A stretch of DNA of 64,000 nt from Desulfobacter curvatus DSM 3379 (GCF_000373985.1 NZ_KB892935.1:1-64000); one strand, 5' to 3'. Numbered from the stretch's first letter, positions 9,885 through 19,146 are shown. Program-made: numbers and translations. Notes: generated from the sequence alone by a model not told the origin.

Positions 9885-10258
9885 GGGAATAAGTGCGAAC
9901 GGGAGATGCCCGACGATTTCTTTGGGATCGTCGCCGGATCTGCTGCATGCGCCCGTTCAAATTTTTCCAGGGCCTGTTCTACCTTGCCGGTCATGCCTGT
10001 TACCACCGTGATCCCCCGGGCCTCAAGCTGCCGTTGGCCGGCCGGGTTTAACCAGCCTGTCAGAAAGGCATCACATTGTTCGTTGACGGCCATGGTGATG
10101 AACTGAAGGCCTGCCACCGGGCCGGATTTTTCCGAACCCTTAAACCATTGAAGCTCTTTGGACAACATGTCTATCACCAGAAGGTGTGACGCGGTGCCCG
10201 GCTTATCGCTCACCTGGGCATCAAGATTTTTTCCAAGGGCCGTGACGGCAATTTTCAT
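9881..10258 (-). CDS. NifX/NafY-type iron-molybdenum cofactor-binding domain protein
   Basis: 125 residues beginning MKIAVTALGKNLDAQVSDKPG and containing the FLTGWLNPAGQRQLEARGI segment, the pattern of the dinitrogenase iron-molybdenum cofactor domain found in NifX, NifB C termini and MTH1175-like proteins. There are no nif genes in the window, and stand-alone members are common in sulfate reducers, where they are thought to bind or scavenge Fe-S or metal clusters. The last 25 residues are polar and less conserved-looking. It follows the thioredoxin/HEAT gene by 23 bases on the same strand and probably shares its transcript. Confidence 0.8.
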   Translation of the reverse strand: MKIAVTALGKNLDAQVSDKPGTASHLLVIDMLSKELQWFKGSEKSGPVAGLQFITMAVNEQCDAFLTGWLNPAGQRQLEARGITVVTGMTGKVEQALEKFERAHAADPATIPKKSSGISRSHLFP

Positions 10259-10281
10259 GGGTGTTTCCCTGGCTTTATTAT

Positions 10282-11247
10282 TTAGAGATTAAATCGGTCC
10301 TCAATAGATTGAATTGCATCCTCTGCCGCATCCCTAAGATCTTCGTGGGACATCCCCGCCTGATGGGCAGTGATCCAGTCCCGTGTATCCGGGGTGCCTA
10401 TTTCTCCCAGTGCGTATAAAATATCACCTTGAACGGGGATATCTTTGGTATTGAATGCATCAATTAAAATTTTTTCCAGCTCAGCGCACAGGGCGGGGGC
10501 CTCTTCGGCAATGGCTTCCACCACCACCATGGCACCTAAACGCACGGACCAGGTTTCGTGAAGGAGAAGTCCGGCAAATCCTTTGAATAGGCTGTTGGAC
10601 GCAAGCATCCGCTCGGTGATCCACTCTGCCCGCCCATCCTCCAATATGGTTTTCAGGGCCTTTGTATCCAGATCCATGCTCTCTTTGTTGACAATCATGT
10701 CCACAATTTCTTCTTCTGCCACTGCCCCGGTCCATCGGGCATCGTCATCGTTTAGAATCAGGCAGGGGGCGGACATAACGTTATCCTTTTGGGCTTTTTC
10801 AGGGAACAGGGAACCGTCAATGATGTGAAGATTAATTTTTCCACAGGCGGCGGCAAGGGGAATGAGCCGCTCAACCATCCCCGGGCAGTGGGGGCATTGC
10901 AGGGCAATATACAGGGTCAGCCGGCAGGGCGCTTCGATATTGTCCAACGTTTCTTGGATACCATCACCCGGATTCGGTTGGTCAAGGGCGTCCAGGCCTT
11001 TTAAAAAAGGTTGCAGTTCACGTTCCAGGGGCAGGGCGGAATACAGAATATTGTTTTTCAAATAAAAGCCCGGCAGATCCCCAGATTGGCTGCTGTCCGT
11101 CCACGATATGGAATCCGATAGATCCTGCCATTGGCGGGCAAATGTTTCGAATGTTTTTTGTTCGGAATGTTCTGTGTTTGCAATAAGTAAGGTTGGGCGT
11201 CCCAAAGGCGTCCAGGCCTTGATCTGTTCTTTTGTGGTGTTGTCCAT
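10282..11247 (-). CDS. thioredoxin-fold protein with HEAT repeats
   Basis: 321 residues from the ATG at 11247, chosen because GGAGG lies six bases upstream. The frame is open for 59 more codons upstream, but that stretch is the 148-bp repeat. Domains: an N-terminal thioredoxin-like region without a CxxC, a second thioredoxin/glutaredoxin-like domain with CPHC (LYIALQCPHCPGMVERL) and a cis-Pro segment (MSAPCLIL), as in PDO-type oxidoreductases, then a C-terminal alpha-helical part with HEAT/PBS-lyase-like repeats (GDILYALGEIGTPDTRDWI). Likely a cytoplasmic disulfide reductase with a protein-binding tail; the partner is unknown. Confidence 0.8.
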   Translation of the reverse strand: MDNTTKEQIKAWTPLGRPTLLIANTEHSEQKTFETFARQWQDLSDSISWTDSSQSGDLPGFYLKNNILYSALPLERELQPFLKGLDALDQPNPGDGIQETLDNIEAPCRLTLYIALQCPHCPGMVERLIPLAAACGKINLHIIDGSLFPEKAQKDNVMSAPCLILNDDDARWTGAVAEEEIVDMIVNKESMDLDTKALKTILEDGRAEWITERMLASNSLFKGFAGLLLHETWSVRLGAMVVVEAIAEEAPALCAELEKILIDAFNTKDIPVQGDILYALGEIGTPDTRDWITAHQAGMSHEDLRDAAEDAIQSIEDRFNL

Positions 11248-11282
11248 AATGGCCTCCGGTTGGCTTGGATCTTTTTGATGTT

Positions 11283-11430
11283 TAGTGCCTGAACAAAGAG
11301 CCGTGTTTGGGCGAAGCGTTGCCCAGATGCAAGGCGCAGTAAAATTTGTAACCTTAAGCAACCTTAGGGTTGTGAGGATTGCAAATTTTTTTGCAACGTC
11401 GCAGATGGGTGACTTTTCGTCCAAACATTA
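11283..11430 (-). repeat. 148-bp near-palindromic repeat, copy A
   Basis: The 148 bases align along their whole length with 62223-62370 in the same orientation. Outer arms contain GTGTTTGGGCGAAGCG and the complementary CGTCCAAACA; inner arms contain GCGCAGTAAAATTTGTAACC and GGTTGTGAGGATTGCAAAT, so the element can fold into one long hairpin. It lies 35 bases upstream of the thioredoxin/HEAT start codon. No coding potential of its own. It behaves like a MITE- or REP-type dispersed element. Confidence 0.85.
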
Positions 11431-11514
11431 CTTATCAGAATTCGGGTTTTAAATTAAGTTTAAATCATGTACATAATGGCCTGAAATGCAATTAACTATC
11501 CACATACAGGTTCC

Positions 11515-14500
11515 ATGAAAATGAAGTATATAGCAGATCTGCATATTCATTCGAAATATTCCCGGGCTACGGCCAAAAATCTGGACCTGGAGCATATTTA
11601 CCACAGTGCCCGGATAAAAGGCATTACCCTGGTAGGTACAGGGGATTTTACCCATCCGGCCTGGATTCAGGAGATCGAGACAAAGCTTGAGCCTGCCGAA
11701 CCCGGGCTGTTTACATTAAAAAATGAAATTTCAAGGCAGATTGACGCAGGCATCCCGCCTTCGTGCCAAGGACCTGTGCGTTTTATTCTCCAGTCTGAGA
11801 TCTCCAATATATATAAAAAGGACGAAAGGGTCCGCAAGAACCATAACCTGATTTATATGCCGGATCTGGACACGGCAAAAAAGTTCAATGCCCGCCTGGA
11901 TGCCATCGGCAACATCAAATCCGACGGCAGGCCCATTCTGGGGTTGGATGCAAGGGATCTGCTGGAGATCATGCTGGAGACGTCCGACCGGGCCTTTTTT
12001 GTTCCGGCCCATATCTGGACGCCCTGGTTTTCCATGTTCGGGTCCAAATCCGGATTTGATACCATTGAGGAATGCTTTGGTGATTTAAGTTCCCATATAT
12101 TTGCCTGTGAGACCGGCCTGTCATCAGACCCGCCCATGAACTGGCGGGTGAAAGATCTGGACAGGGTCCGGCTCATCTCCAACTCCGATGCCCATTCCCC
12201 AAAATTTCTGGGCCGCAACGCTTCGGTGTTTGATACGGATCTGGCCTTTGATGCGGTGCGACGCGCCCTTGAAACCCATAATTTGAAGGCATACCAAGGC
12301 ACCCTGGATATGTACCCCCACCAGGGGAAATATCACTATGACGGCCACCGCAAATGCGGGGTGTGTCTCAACCCGGATGAGACCGCAGCCTTGGACGGGA
12401 TTTGTCCCGAATGCGGAAAGCCCTTGACCCTGGGCGTGCTTTACCGGGTTCGGGAACTGGCCGACCGGCCCGAGGGGTTCAAACCTGAAAACCGGCATCC
12501 CCACACCTATGTGGTGCCCCTGGCAGATATTTTATCCCAGATTTTTGGGGTGGGGCCTAATACCAAAAAAGTGAACACCCATTATGATAAGGCGGTTAAT
12601 GCCTTGGGGCCGGAACTTGCCATACTCACACAGCTATCGACTGACATCATTGAGCGAGCCGGTGTGCCTTTACTGCCCCAAGCCATACAAAAGATGAGGG
12701 ACGGGGATATTCACATTGACCCAGGGTTCGACGGCGAGTATGGAACGGTTAATATTTTTACCCGGGAGGAAAAAGAGAATATCCAGGGAGAAAAAAGCCT
12801 GTTCGCCGATCCTTTGCCCCGTAAAAAGGCAAAGAAACCGGTCGGCGCACCACGTATCCGTCAAACGTCCCAAAGCAAAGATGCGGTATTGCCTTTACCT
12901 GAAAAAAAAGAAACCCTGGTATCCATTGCCCCTAAACACATTCTGGACGGACTGAACCCGGAGCAGGACAGGGCGGTTAAGTCCGAATCAAGGGCCGTGG
13001 TGATCCAGGCCGGGCCGGGCACGGGGAAAACCCGTACCCTTACGGCCAGGATTGCCTGGCTGCTTCGGGAAAACAGGGTTGCCCCTGAAAACATCCTGGC
13101 GTTGACCTTTACAAATAAGGCGGCCGGAGAACTTGCCGACCGGATTGCATCCTTTATTCCCCAGGGCGGTCAGCTTGTGACCGCTGCTACCTTTCATGGG
13201 TTTTGTCTTAACATGCTTAAACGTTATTCGGATTTCAAGCGCGGGCTCATGGAGGAAGACCTGCGTTTTGAGATGCTGGGAATGGCCATGAAAGCCGTGA
13301 CAGGCGAAAAAAAGGTGCTCAAAAGAACCGTGTCAAAACTGGATGCCTGGATCAGCCGCCAAAAGCAGCAATTAAAGGAACCTGGTGATAAACATCAAGA
13401 GGACGCTGTAGATAATGGCCTTGAAGAGTTTGATCCGGTCTGGACCGGGGTGTACAAAACCTATGACCAAATGCTTGAAGAACGCGGTCTGGTAGATTTT
13501 GAAGATTTGATTTTCATCTGTTTCAGGCTTTTCTCCAGGGATGCGGCCCTGCTTGAACAGGTGCGGCAACAGTATAAATTTATTTTTGTGGATGAGTACC
13601 AGGACTTGAACCTGGGGCAGTATAAGCTGGTAAAGCTTATTTCACAAAATAGCCACATTTTTGTGATTGGTGATCCTGATCAGTCCATCTACGGATTCAG
13701 AGGCTCGGACAGCAGGTTTTTCAACCGGTTTGAACACGATTTCCCCGGGTGCGAACAAATCCGCCTGCGCCAAAATTACCGGTCCACCCAGACCATCCTG
13801 GACGCCTCGTTTCAGGTGATTTGTACCGGCGATGATAAGGACAATGAGGGTCGTAAAATTTATGCAAGCCTTGACGGCACACAAAAGATTTCCATCAATG
13901 AAACTGCCAGTGAGAGTGCTGAGGCGGTTGCCGTGGGAAAGATCATTGAAAAAGGGGTGGGGGGGCTCTCTTTTCTGTCCATGGATAAGGGCACGGGCCC
14001 GGACTCCGGGACGGACAGGGAATATGCCTTCTCCGATTTTGCCGTTCTCTACCGCACCCGGCAGCAGGCCCTGGCCTTTGCCCAGGCTTTTGAGAAGGCC
14101 GGCATCCCTTTTCAAACCGCAGACAGGGAAAACTGGATCGACATGGCAGGCATAAAAGATTTGTTGGCCTTAGTGCGGATTTTTCTTCGCCGCGGCAGTG
14201 AGACCGACCTGCAGCAGTTTGCACAATTTTTGCCCAGGATTGCAGCGCTTTCTGACCCCATGGACACGTCAACGCTTCTTGATACCCTGGGGGGGTGGCT
14301 GGATATCCAGGCCCTGGGCCAAACGGATGAAAAAATGGCAACGGCATGGCAGCGGATTAGCGCATTGGCAGACAGGTATCCTGCGCCTGGAGAACTCCTG
14401 GACGCTCTAAGGCTGGACCAGGACCCTGATTTTTTGGACAAAGCGGTGGAAAAGGTTTCTTTGATGACCATGCATGCGGCCAAGGGGCTTGAGTTTCCGG

Positions 14501-14787
14501 TTGTTTTTCTTGCAGGATGCGAAAACGGCACAATTCCCTTTGCCCGGGACGGGAAAACCGTGGAAGATCCAGATGAAGAACGCCGCCTTTTTTACGTGGC
14601 CATGACCCGGGCAAAGGAGATGCTCTATTTGACATATGCACGAAAAAGACGCATATTCGGCCGGGAACGACAAAGAATCCGGTCCTGTTTTATTGATGAT
14701 ATTGAAAAAGAACTGGCCCGGTATGAAAAGGGAAAAAAGCAGGTTAAAAAACAAAAACCCAAGGATATTCAATTGGAATTATTTTGA
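11515..14787 (+). CDS. EndoQ-type nuclease fused to UvrD-family helicase
   Basis: 1090 residues. Residues 1 to about 420 are an EndoQ-like PHP metallohydrolase: the opening DLHIHSKYSRAT supplies metal ligands, and a four-Cys zinc site is formed by Cys281/284 (CGVC) and Cys297/300 (CPEC). From about 480 a superfamily 1A helicase follows: Walker A AGPGTGKT at 499-506, DEYQD at 693-697, QNYRST, the MHAAKGLEFPVVFLAGC motif and VAMTRAK near the end. EndoQ enzymes cut DNA at deaminated bases, so one protein could nick damaged DNA and unwind from the nick. A linker of about 60 charged residues separates the parts. No strong ribosome site is visible before 11515. Confidence 0.9.
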   Translation: MKMKYIADLHIHSKYSRATAKNLDLEHIYHSARIKGITLVGTGDFTHPAWIQEIETKLEPAEPGLFTLKNEISRQIDAGIPPSCQGPVRFILQSEISNIYKKDERVRKNHNLIYMPDLDTAKKFNARLDAIGNIKSDGRPILGLDARDLLEIMLETSDRAFFVPAHIWTPWFSMFGSKSGFDTIEECFGDLSSHIFACETGLSSDPPMNWRVKDLDRVRLISNSDAHSPKFLGRNASVFDTDLAFDAVRRALETHNLKAYQGTLDMYPHQGKYHYDGHRKCGVCLNPDETAALDGICPECGKPLTLGVLYRVRELADRPEGFKPENRHPHTYVVPLADILSQIFGVGPNTKKVNTHYDKAVNALGPELAILTQLSTDIIERAGVPLLPQAIQKMRDGDIHIDPGFDGEYGTVNIFTREEKENIQGEKSLFADPLPRKKAKKPVGAPRIRQTSQSKDAVLPLPEKKETLVSIAPKHILDGLNPEQDRAVKSESRAVVIQAGPGTGKTRTLTARIAWLLRENRVAPENILALTFTNKAAGELADRIASFIPQGGQLVTAATFHGFCLNMLKRYSDFKRGLMEEDLRFEMLGMAMKAVTGEKKVLKRTVSKLDAWISRQKQQLKEPGDKHQEDAVDNGLEEFDPVWTGVYKTYDQMLEERGLVDFEDLIFICFRLFSRDAALLEQVRQQYKFIFVDEYQDLNLGQYKLVKLISQNSHIFVIGDPDQSIYGFRGSDSRFFNRFEHDFPGCEQIRLRQNYRSTQTILDASFQVICTGDDKDNEGRKIYASLDGTQKISINETASESAEAVAVGKIIEKGVGGLSFLSMDKGTGPDSGTDREYAFSDFAVLYRTRQQALAFAQAFEKAGIPFQTADRENWIDMAGIKDLLALVRIFLRRGSETDLQQFAQFLPRIAALSDPMDTSTLLDTLGGWLDIQALGQTDEKMATAWQRISALADRYPAPGELLDALRLDQDPDFLDKAVEKVSLMTMHAAKGLEFPVVFLAGCENGTIPFARDGKTVEDPDEERRLFYVAMTRAKEMLYLTYARKRRIFGRERQRIRSCFIDDIEKELARYEKGKKQVKKQKPKDIQLELF

Positions 14788-14835
14788 ATCCTGCTCAAAA
14801 TGTTAACAATAATGCACAAATAAAAAAAATGTAAA

Positions 14836-15225
14836 ATGGAACGAACACCTTATAGAAAACTGGATTTAGACCATGGTCACTGTCTTGAAATTTTTGACGA
14901 TTCAAGAAAAATCGGGGCGGATGCCTGGGTCGTTATTATGACCGCAACCATGGAGATCCCTGTGGAAACATCACTGTTCACATCTGAATCGTTGTCTGAT
15001 AGCGAATTTGATGATATTTTAAATACACTAGGGTCTCCCATTGAATATCGCTACCGGCTGGAACGTAATATGATCATGGATCATGAAAAAGATGCCGTTC
15101 TGGAAAATCTGGTAAATACATTTCTTGAAAATACCGGTCGATACGTGGCCAACCCTAAATTTCCTGAGAAACTTGCATTAAAGGAGTACAAGGACCGGGT
15201 TGAAAAGCGCAAGAGGAAAAAATAG
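14836..15225 (+). CDS. conserved hypothetical protein, 129 residues
   Basis: A soluble acidic protein with a very basic end (KDRVEKRKRKK). I do not recognise a domain. It begins 48 bases after the EndoQ-UvrD stop codon, and its last 26 bases overlap the start of the lytic transglycosylase gene, so the three plus-strand genes probably share a transcript. Secondary structure looks like mixed alpha/beta with a helical C terminus. Confidence 0.65.
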   Translation: MERTPYRKLDLDHGHCLEIFDDSRKIGADAWVVIMTATMEIPVETSLFTSESLSDSEFDDILNTLGSPIEYRYRLERNMIMDHEKDAVLENLVNTFLENTGRYVANPKFPEKLALKEYKDRVEKRKRKK

Positions 15226-15832
15226 GACTGTAAAAAATCAGCGTCTTTGGACGATATTTTTTCTTTTCGTATGTCTGTGCCTGATCTGGCCCTGTACGGC
15301 CTTGGGGGATATATACCGGTATATTGACGCCGATGGTGTGTGGCATTTCACCAATACCCCCACTGCTAAAGGCTATACCCTTTTTCTCAAGGAAAAAAAA
15401 ACAAACCGGATACAGGCCCGGACAAGAAGTTTCAAGGCCGGACCTGACATCTACGACAACATTATTCTCAAAGCAGCCGGCGCCTTTGGTGTGGACCAGG
15501 CATTAATCAAGGCCGTGATCCATGCCGAGTCCAGTTTTGACCCCAATGCCGTGTCCAGCAAAGGGGCGCGGGGGCTTATGCAGATCATGCCCGAGAATGA
15601 TGCCTCTTTAAATATCTCAAACCCCTTTGATCCATCCCAGAATATTATGGGCGGTACCCGGTATCTGAAGCGGATGCTCATTCGGTATAATGAGAAACTT
15701 GCCTTGGCGTTGGCTGCCTATAACGCCGGTCCCTCGGCTGTGGACAAATACAAGAAAATTCCGCCCTATGAAGAGACCCAGACTTATGTACAAAGGGTCA
15801 TATCTTTGTATTCACGGTATAAAAGCAGCTAG
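15200..15832 (+). CDS. secreted lytic transglycosylase with DUF4124
   Basis: 210 residues from a TTG at 15200, preceded by AAGGAG in the end of the previous gene; no ATG is available before the signal sequence. A hydrophobic signal segment (about 17-36) precedes a DUF4124 motif (GDIYRYIDADGVWHFTNTP), then an SLT domain with catalytic Glu110 in AESSFDPNAV, the GLMQIMP motif and the AAYNAGPSAV motif. It should cleave peptidoglycan glycan strands in the periplasm. This domain pair is common in delta-proteobacteria. Confidence 0.88.
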   Translation: MKSARGKNRTVKNQRLWTIFFLFVCLCLIWPCTALGDIYRYIDADGVWHFTNTPTAKGYTLFLKEKKTNRIQARTRSFKAGPDIYDNIILKAAGAFGVDQALIKAVIHAESSFDPNAVSSKGARGLMQIMPENDASLNISNPFDPSQNIMGGTRYLKRMLIRYNEKLALALAAYNAGPSAVDKYKKIPPYEETQTYVQRVISLYSRYKSS

Positions 15833-15880
15833 TGTTTGAACGGCTCCTCTATCGAGCCGTCCAAACACGAGTTCTTGTTC
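15830..15880. terminator. hairpin between convergent genes, minimal form of the 148-bp repeat
   Basis: Arms GTGTTTGaACGGCT (from 15832) and AGCCGTcCAAACAC (to 15869) form a 14-bp stem with one mismatch around an eight- to nine-base loop. It lies between the stop codons of the transglycosylase and galU genes and would terminate either way. Its ends, TAGTGTTTGAACG on one side and CGTCCAAACACGA on the other, match the termini of the 148-bp repeats. The outer flank (GAACAAGAACTCGTG on the minus strand) also resembles the copy A flank. It may therefore be an internally deleted member used as a terminator. Confidence 0.65.
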
Positions 15881-15889
15881 AGAAATTAT

Positions 15890-16759
15890 CTAATCCTTGA
15901 TCGTTTTTATGAAGTCAAGGAGTTTGCTGCGCATTTCCGGCCGTTCAAGGGAATAGGAAAGATTGGCCATTTGAAATCCGACCTTGTCCCCGCAGTCAAA
16001 CCGTGTACCCTTGAATTTATATCCAAAAATCGGTTGTTGGGTTAAAAGGCCTTTCATGGCATCCGTGAGCTGGATTTCACCGCCGGCACCGGCCTGTTTT
16101 TTTCCAAGGTATTCCCAGATTTTGGGGGTAAGGATGTACCGGCCAACAATGGCCAGGTTGGATGGGGCCTCTTCGGGTTGGGGCTTTTCCACCATGTCAT
16201 TGATTTTTACCATATCCTCTTCCAGAGGGGCCGCATCCAGAATGCCGTATTTATCCGTCTGATCCTTATCCACTTCCATGACGGCTGCAATGGAGGCGCG
16301 GAACCGTTCAAATTTTTCCACCATTTCCGAAAGCACGGGCTTATCCTGTGTCTGGATCATATCATCGGCCAGAAGTACGGCAAAGGGCTCATCCCCCACA
16401 ATGTCCCTGGCGCACCAGATGGCGTGGCCAAGTCCCAAAGGATCATGCTGCCGGGTGTAGACAATGGTGCCGGTTCTGGGCACCAGTCCCTGGAGCATCT
16501 CCAGCAAATCTGTTTTCCCCTTGGTTTTGAGCGTGGTCTCTAATTCATAACTGCGGTCAAAGTGGTCTTCCAAGGCTTTTTTGCCCCGGCCCGTGACAAA
16601 GATGATCTGTTCAATGCCGGCGTCAAATGCCTCTTCAACAGCGTATTGGATAATGGGTTTGTCTACCACAGTCAACATCTCCTTGGCCATCGCCTTAGTT
16701 GCCGGGAGGAACCGGGTGCCAAGGCCGGCTACCGGAAATACCGCTTTTTTAACTCTCAT
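15890..16759 (-). CDS. galU: UTP-glucose-1-phosphate uridylyltransferase
   Basis: 289 residues, full length. The N-terminal nucleotide-binding signature GLGTRFLPATKAMAKEML, the VVDKPIIQYAVEEA segment and the LLADDMI metal-binding motif are all present. The enzyme makes UDP-glucose for surface polysaccharides and, with GalT, for galactose interconversion. It is monocistronic here: convergent with the transglycosylase gene and divergent from the YkgJ-type gene. A GAGTC/AAGGAG-like site precedes the ATG. Confidence 0.95.
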   Translation of the reverse strand: MRVKKAVFPVAGLGTRFLPATKAMAKEMLTVVDKPIIQYAVEEAFDAGIEQIIFVTGRGKKALEDHFDRSYELETTLKTKGKTDLLEMLQGLVPRTGTIVYTRQHDPLGLGHAIWCARDIVGDEPFAVLLADDMIQTQDKPVLSEMVEKFERFRASIAAVMEVDKDQTDKYGILDAAPLEEDMVKINDMVEKPQPEEAPSNLAIVGRYILTPKIWEYLGKKQAGAGGEIQLTDAMKGLLTQQPIFGYKFKGTRFDCGDKVGFQMANLSYSLERPEMRSKLLDFIKTIKD

Positions 16760-16793
16760 GATGACTCCTTGAATACTTGATACTGAATTTTTT

Positions 16794-16834
16794 GTTTGAA
16801 CGGTTATTCCAGTTGAAGTTTTTTATGTTCAAAC
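16794..16834. repeat. 41-bp inverted repeat upstream of galU
   Basis: The ends are GTTTGAAC and its exact complement GTTCAAAC, 41 bases overall, 34 bases before the galU start codon. The terminal sequence and total size resemble the hairpin at 15830-15880, so it may be another reduced member of the same family, but the interior does not pair well. Confidence 0.4.
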
Positions 16835-17007
16835 TACTTTGTTTTTAGATTAGCAGGGCGGTTGTGTCAAACCCAAAATCAACAATCCTGCAGGGGGTGC
16901 CGTGCCTTTCGTTGTGTAGGCCCGGCTATCCGATTGACATCATTGCCTATTTCCAGTATGGTATCTGCCTTTATATTGCTTGCTATTAATTGATGAGGAA
17001 ATAGTTA

Positions 17008-17844
17008 ATGAACGCTGAAAATAAAATGGATGAAACACAGGCCCAAGCGGAGATTCCGCCGGAGCAGCTTAGCCTTAACAGCCGGTTTAAATTTAAATGC
17101 CATAAAGGTGTTTCTTGTTTTACCGAGTGCTGCAGGGGGATTGATATCATGCTCACCCCCTATGATATTTTAACCATGCGCAAAAAATTGGAAATTGATT
17201 CTGAAAAATTTTTAGCCATATTTACCACACCACAGCTTCTTGAAAAAGCGGATATGCCTGTGGTGACCCTTAAGCTCCTTGACGATGAACGCCGGTCCTG
17301 TCCGTTTGTCCAGGACAAAGAGGGATGCATGATTTACGAAGACCGGCCGACCACCTGCCGCTACTACCCCCTTGGTGTAGGATCTTTGAGTTATTCCGGG
17401 GAGCAGGCTGATGCGGATAAAGATGAGTTTTTTTTTATGATCAAGGAACCCCATTGTAAGGGCTTTAATGAAGACGAGGAGTGGACCGTAGGGGAATGGC
17501 GTGAAGACCAGGGTGTTGATCTGCGTGACGAGGTCAATGAAGGCTGGCTGGATCTCATGGTCCGTAAAAAATCTTTACCGGCCAGTATGCAATTGTCCGA
17601 GCAGGCCAAACAGATGTTTTTTACGGTATGTTATAATATTGATAAATTTAAACGGTTTGTGTTTGAATCTTCATTTCTGACCAGGTACAATATCCCGGAA
17701 GAACGGGTGGCCGAGATTAAAGATGACGATGTGAAATTGCTTCAATTCGGATTTGAGTGGCTTAAAGTGACCTTTTTTCAATCCGGCGAAAAGATGTTTA
17801 ATCCCAAAGAGCAACGCGGAGAAACAGCTGTTTCTGAAGAATAA
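17008..17844 (+). CDS. YkgJ-family cysteine cluster protein
   Basis: 278 residues. The conserved cysteines are in CHKGVSCFTECC at about residues 31-42, and in CPFVQDKEGCMIYEDRPTTC around 97-116, which is the CxnCC...CxxY pattern of this family (putative zinc/iron chelating, formerly UPF0153). The C-terminal third is helical with no known motif. GAGGAAATAG gives a usable ribosome site. Function is not established for the family; the gene stands alone, divergent from galU. Confidence 0.85.
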   Translation: MNAENKMDETQAQAEIPPEQLSLNSRFKFKCHKGVSCFTECCRGIDIMLTPYDILTMRKKLEIDSEKFLAIFTTPQLLEKADMPVVTLKLLDDERRSCPFVQDKEGCMIYEDRPTTCRYYPLGVGSLSYSGEQADADKDEFFFMIKEPHCKGFNEDEEWTVGEWREDQGVDLRDEVNEGWLDLMVRKKSLPASMQLSEQAKQMFFTVCYNIDKFKRFVFESSFLTRYNIPEERVAEIKDDDVKLLQFGFEWLKVTFFQSGEKMFNPKEQRGETAVSEE

Positions 17845-17875
17845 TGAGTTTTTGGGGCAATCTATAACGTAATCG

Positions 17876-17906
17876 GGCGCACTACGGAAGAAATCTGTAG
17901 TGCGCC
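17876..17906. terminator. hairpin terminator between convergent genes
   Basis: A perfect 10-bp stem, GGCGCACTAC with GTAGTGCGCC, around an 11-base loop, placed between the YkgJ-type stop codon (17844) and the DapA-like stop codon (17915). The following bases are T-rich only on the plus strand (TGTGTTGTTT), so it serves the plus-strand gene best. Confidence 0.65.
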
Positions 17907-17914
17907 TGTGTTGT

Positions 17915-18949
17915 TTAATAGTTATACCAAAGGTTTTTATGGGCCGCCGAATCATTTAGGCGGGCGTCAATATCCAGATCAAAGAAAGCGGCTGCCGGCG
18001 CAAGAATTTCCGGATTGTCTGCCTGTACTTTTTTTAAGGCAGCAAGCGCCGTCTCAAATCCTTTTTGGGTCATTTTGCCCAAAGGTGGCCGGCAGGGACC
18101 GCACGGCAGGCCAAGGATCTGCATCATGGTTTTCAGGGGCAAAGGATTTCTGGCCCGGCATTTGACCGGTCCGTACTTGCTTTCCTCTTCAGTGGTGATG
18201 ACCACAAGATCCAGCAGCGGAGACAATGCGGTCTGAAGGGCAAGGGCTTCCTGGGCTTTGCCCTGGTTAAGCAGTTCAACCATTTGGGTCATGGATGCCG
18301 GTGCAATATTTGACATGACTGAAATGGCACCGCAGGCCCGGATCTCTTCATCCGACATGACCCGGCATACCAGGGCATCGTCCCCGGAAAAGATATTGAA
18401 ATTGTCCCCGCAAAGTTTCCGGGTCAGCTTCATGTTGTCGAGATTTCCGGTGGCTTCCTTGACGCTTTTAACATTGGCACAGTTGTCCGCAAGTATGGCA
18501 AGGTCCTGGGGCAGCATCTGGGCCCCGGTACGCCCCGGTATAATATAAGGGATTATTTCCAGGCCCGTGTTTTCCCTTGCCACCAGTTCGTAATATTCCC
18601 GCCGGATTTCAAGGGAAGATGGCCCATTGTAATAGGGGTCCACCAGAAGCACACCGTCCACGCCCTGTTCGGCAGCATGGGATGTAGCGATTAAGGCTTC
18701 ATCCGTGTTGTTTGAACCGGTGCCGGCGATGCACTTGCATTTACCCCTGGTCTGTTTAGCCGTCAGATCAATAACCAGATTGTGTTCTTCCCATTTGAAT
18801 GTCGGGCTTTCACCGGTGGTGCCGGTGGCAAGAATTCCGGTAATCCGGTTTTCAATCTGAAAATCAATAAGCCCGGACAGGCCGTCCCGGTCCAGATCGC
18901 CTGCCGGGGTGAACGGGGTGATAAGTGCTGTGTAGCATCCTTGTTCCAT
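17915..18949 (-). CDS. DapA-like class I aldolase, C-terminally extended
   Basis: 344 residues against about 290 for DapA. Core motifs are present: TGTTGESPT near residue 45, the IIPYIIPGRTG segment with the catalytic Tyr and Arg, and SVKEATG with the Schiff-base Lys. The last 50 residues form an extra tail not found in housekeeping DapA, and an insertion (EEESKYGPVKCRARNPLP) occurs near residue 255. It could be a lysine-pathway enzyme or a related pyruvate-dependent aldolase; the gene stands alone, so pathway context does not help. Confidence 0.8.
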   Translation of the reverse strand: MEQGCYTALITPFTPAGDLDRDGLSGLIDFQIENRITGILATGTTGESPTFKWEEHNLVIDLTAKQTRGKCKCIAGTGSNNTDEALIATSHAAEQGVDGVLLVDPYYNGPSSLEIRREYYELVARENTGLEIIPYIIPGRTGAQMLPQDLAILADNCANVKSVKEATGNLDNMKLTRKLCGDNFNIFSGDDALVCRVMSDEEIRACGAISVMSNIAPASMTQMVELLNQGKAQEALALQTALSPLLDLVVITTEEESKYGPVKCRARNPLPLKTMMQILGLPCGPCRPPLGKMTQKGFETALAALKKVQADNPEILAPAAAFFDLDIDARLNDSAAHKNLWYNY

Positions 18950-19061
18950 AACTTACAAACTCCTGATGGTTAGTTGCGCTGCAAGCGCGGATAAAACAAT
19001 TTGCCCAAAAACGTTTTGTCAATTCTTCACGGGTAGAGGCTTTAAGTTTCCCCGAAAGATC

Positions 19062-19089
19062 TTGACACTCGAATAAAAAAATTTATTAT
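19062..19089 (+). promoter_or_regulatory. sigma-70-like promoter of the TPR gene
   Basis: TTGACA at 19062-19067 and TATTAT at 19084-19089 with a 16-base spacer, in an AT-rich stretch 58 bases before the TPR start codon. The gene itself has AAAGGAGAC as ribosome site. Confidence 0.5.
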
Positions 19090-19146
19090 ATAAAAATTTT
19101 GTTTAAACACAATGATAAAGTCATAAAAGAGCCAAAGGAGACATAA

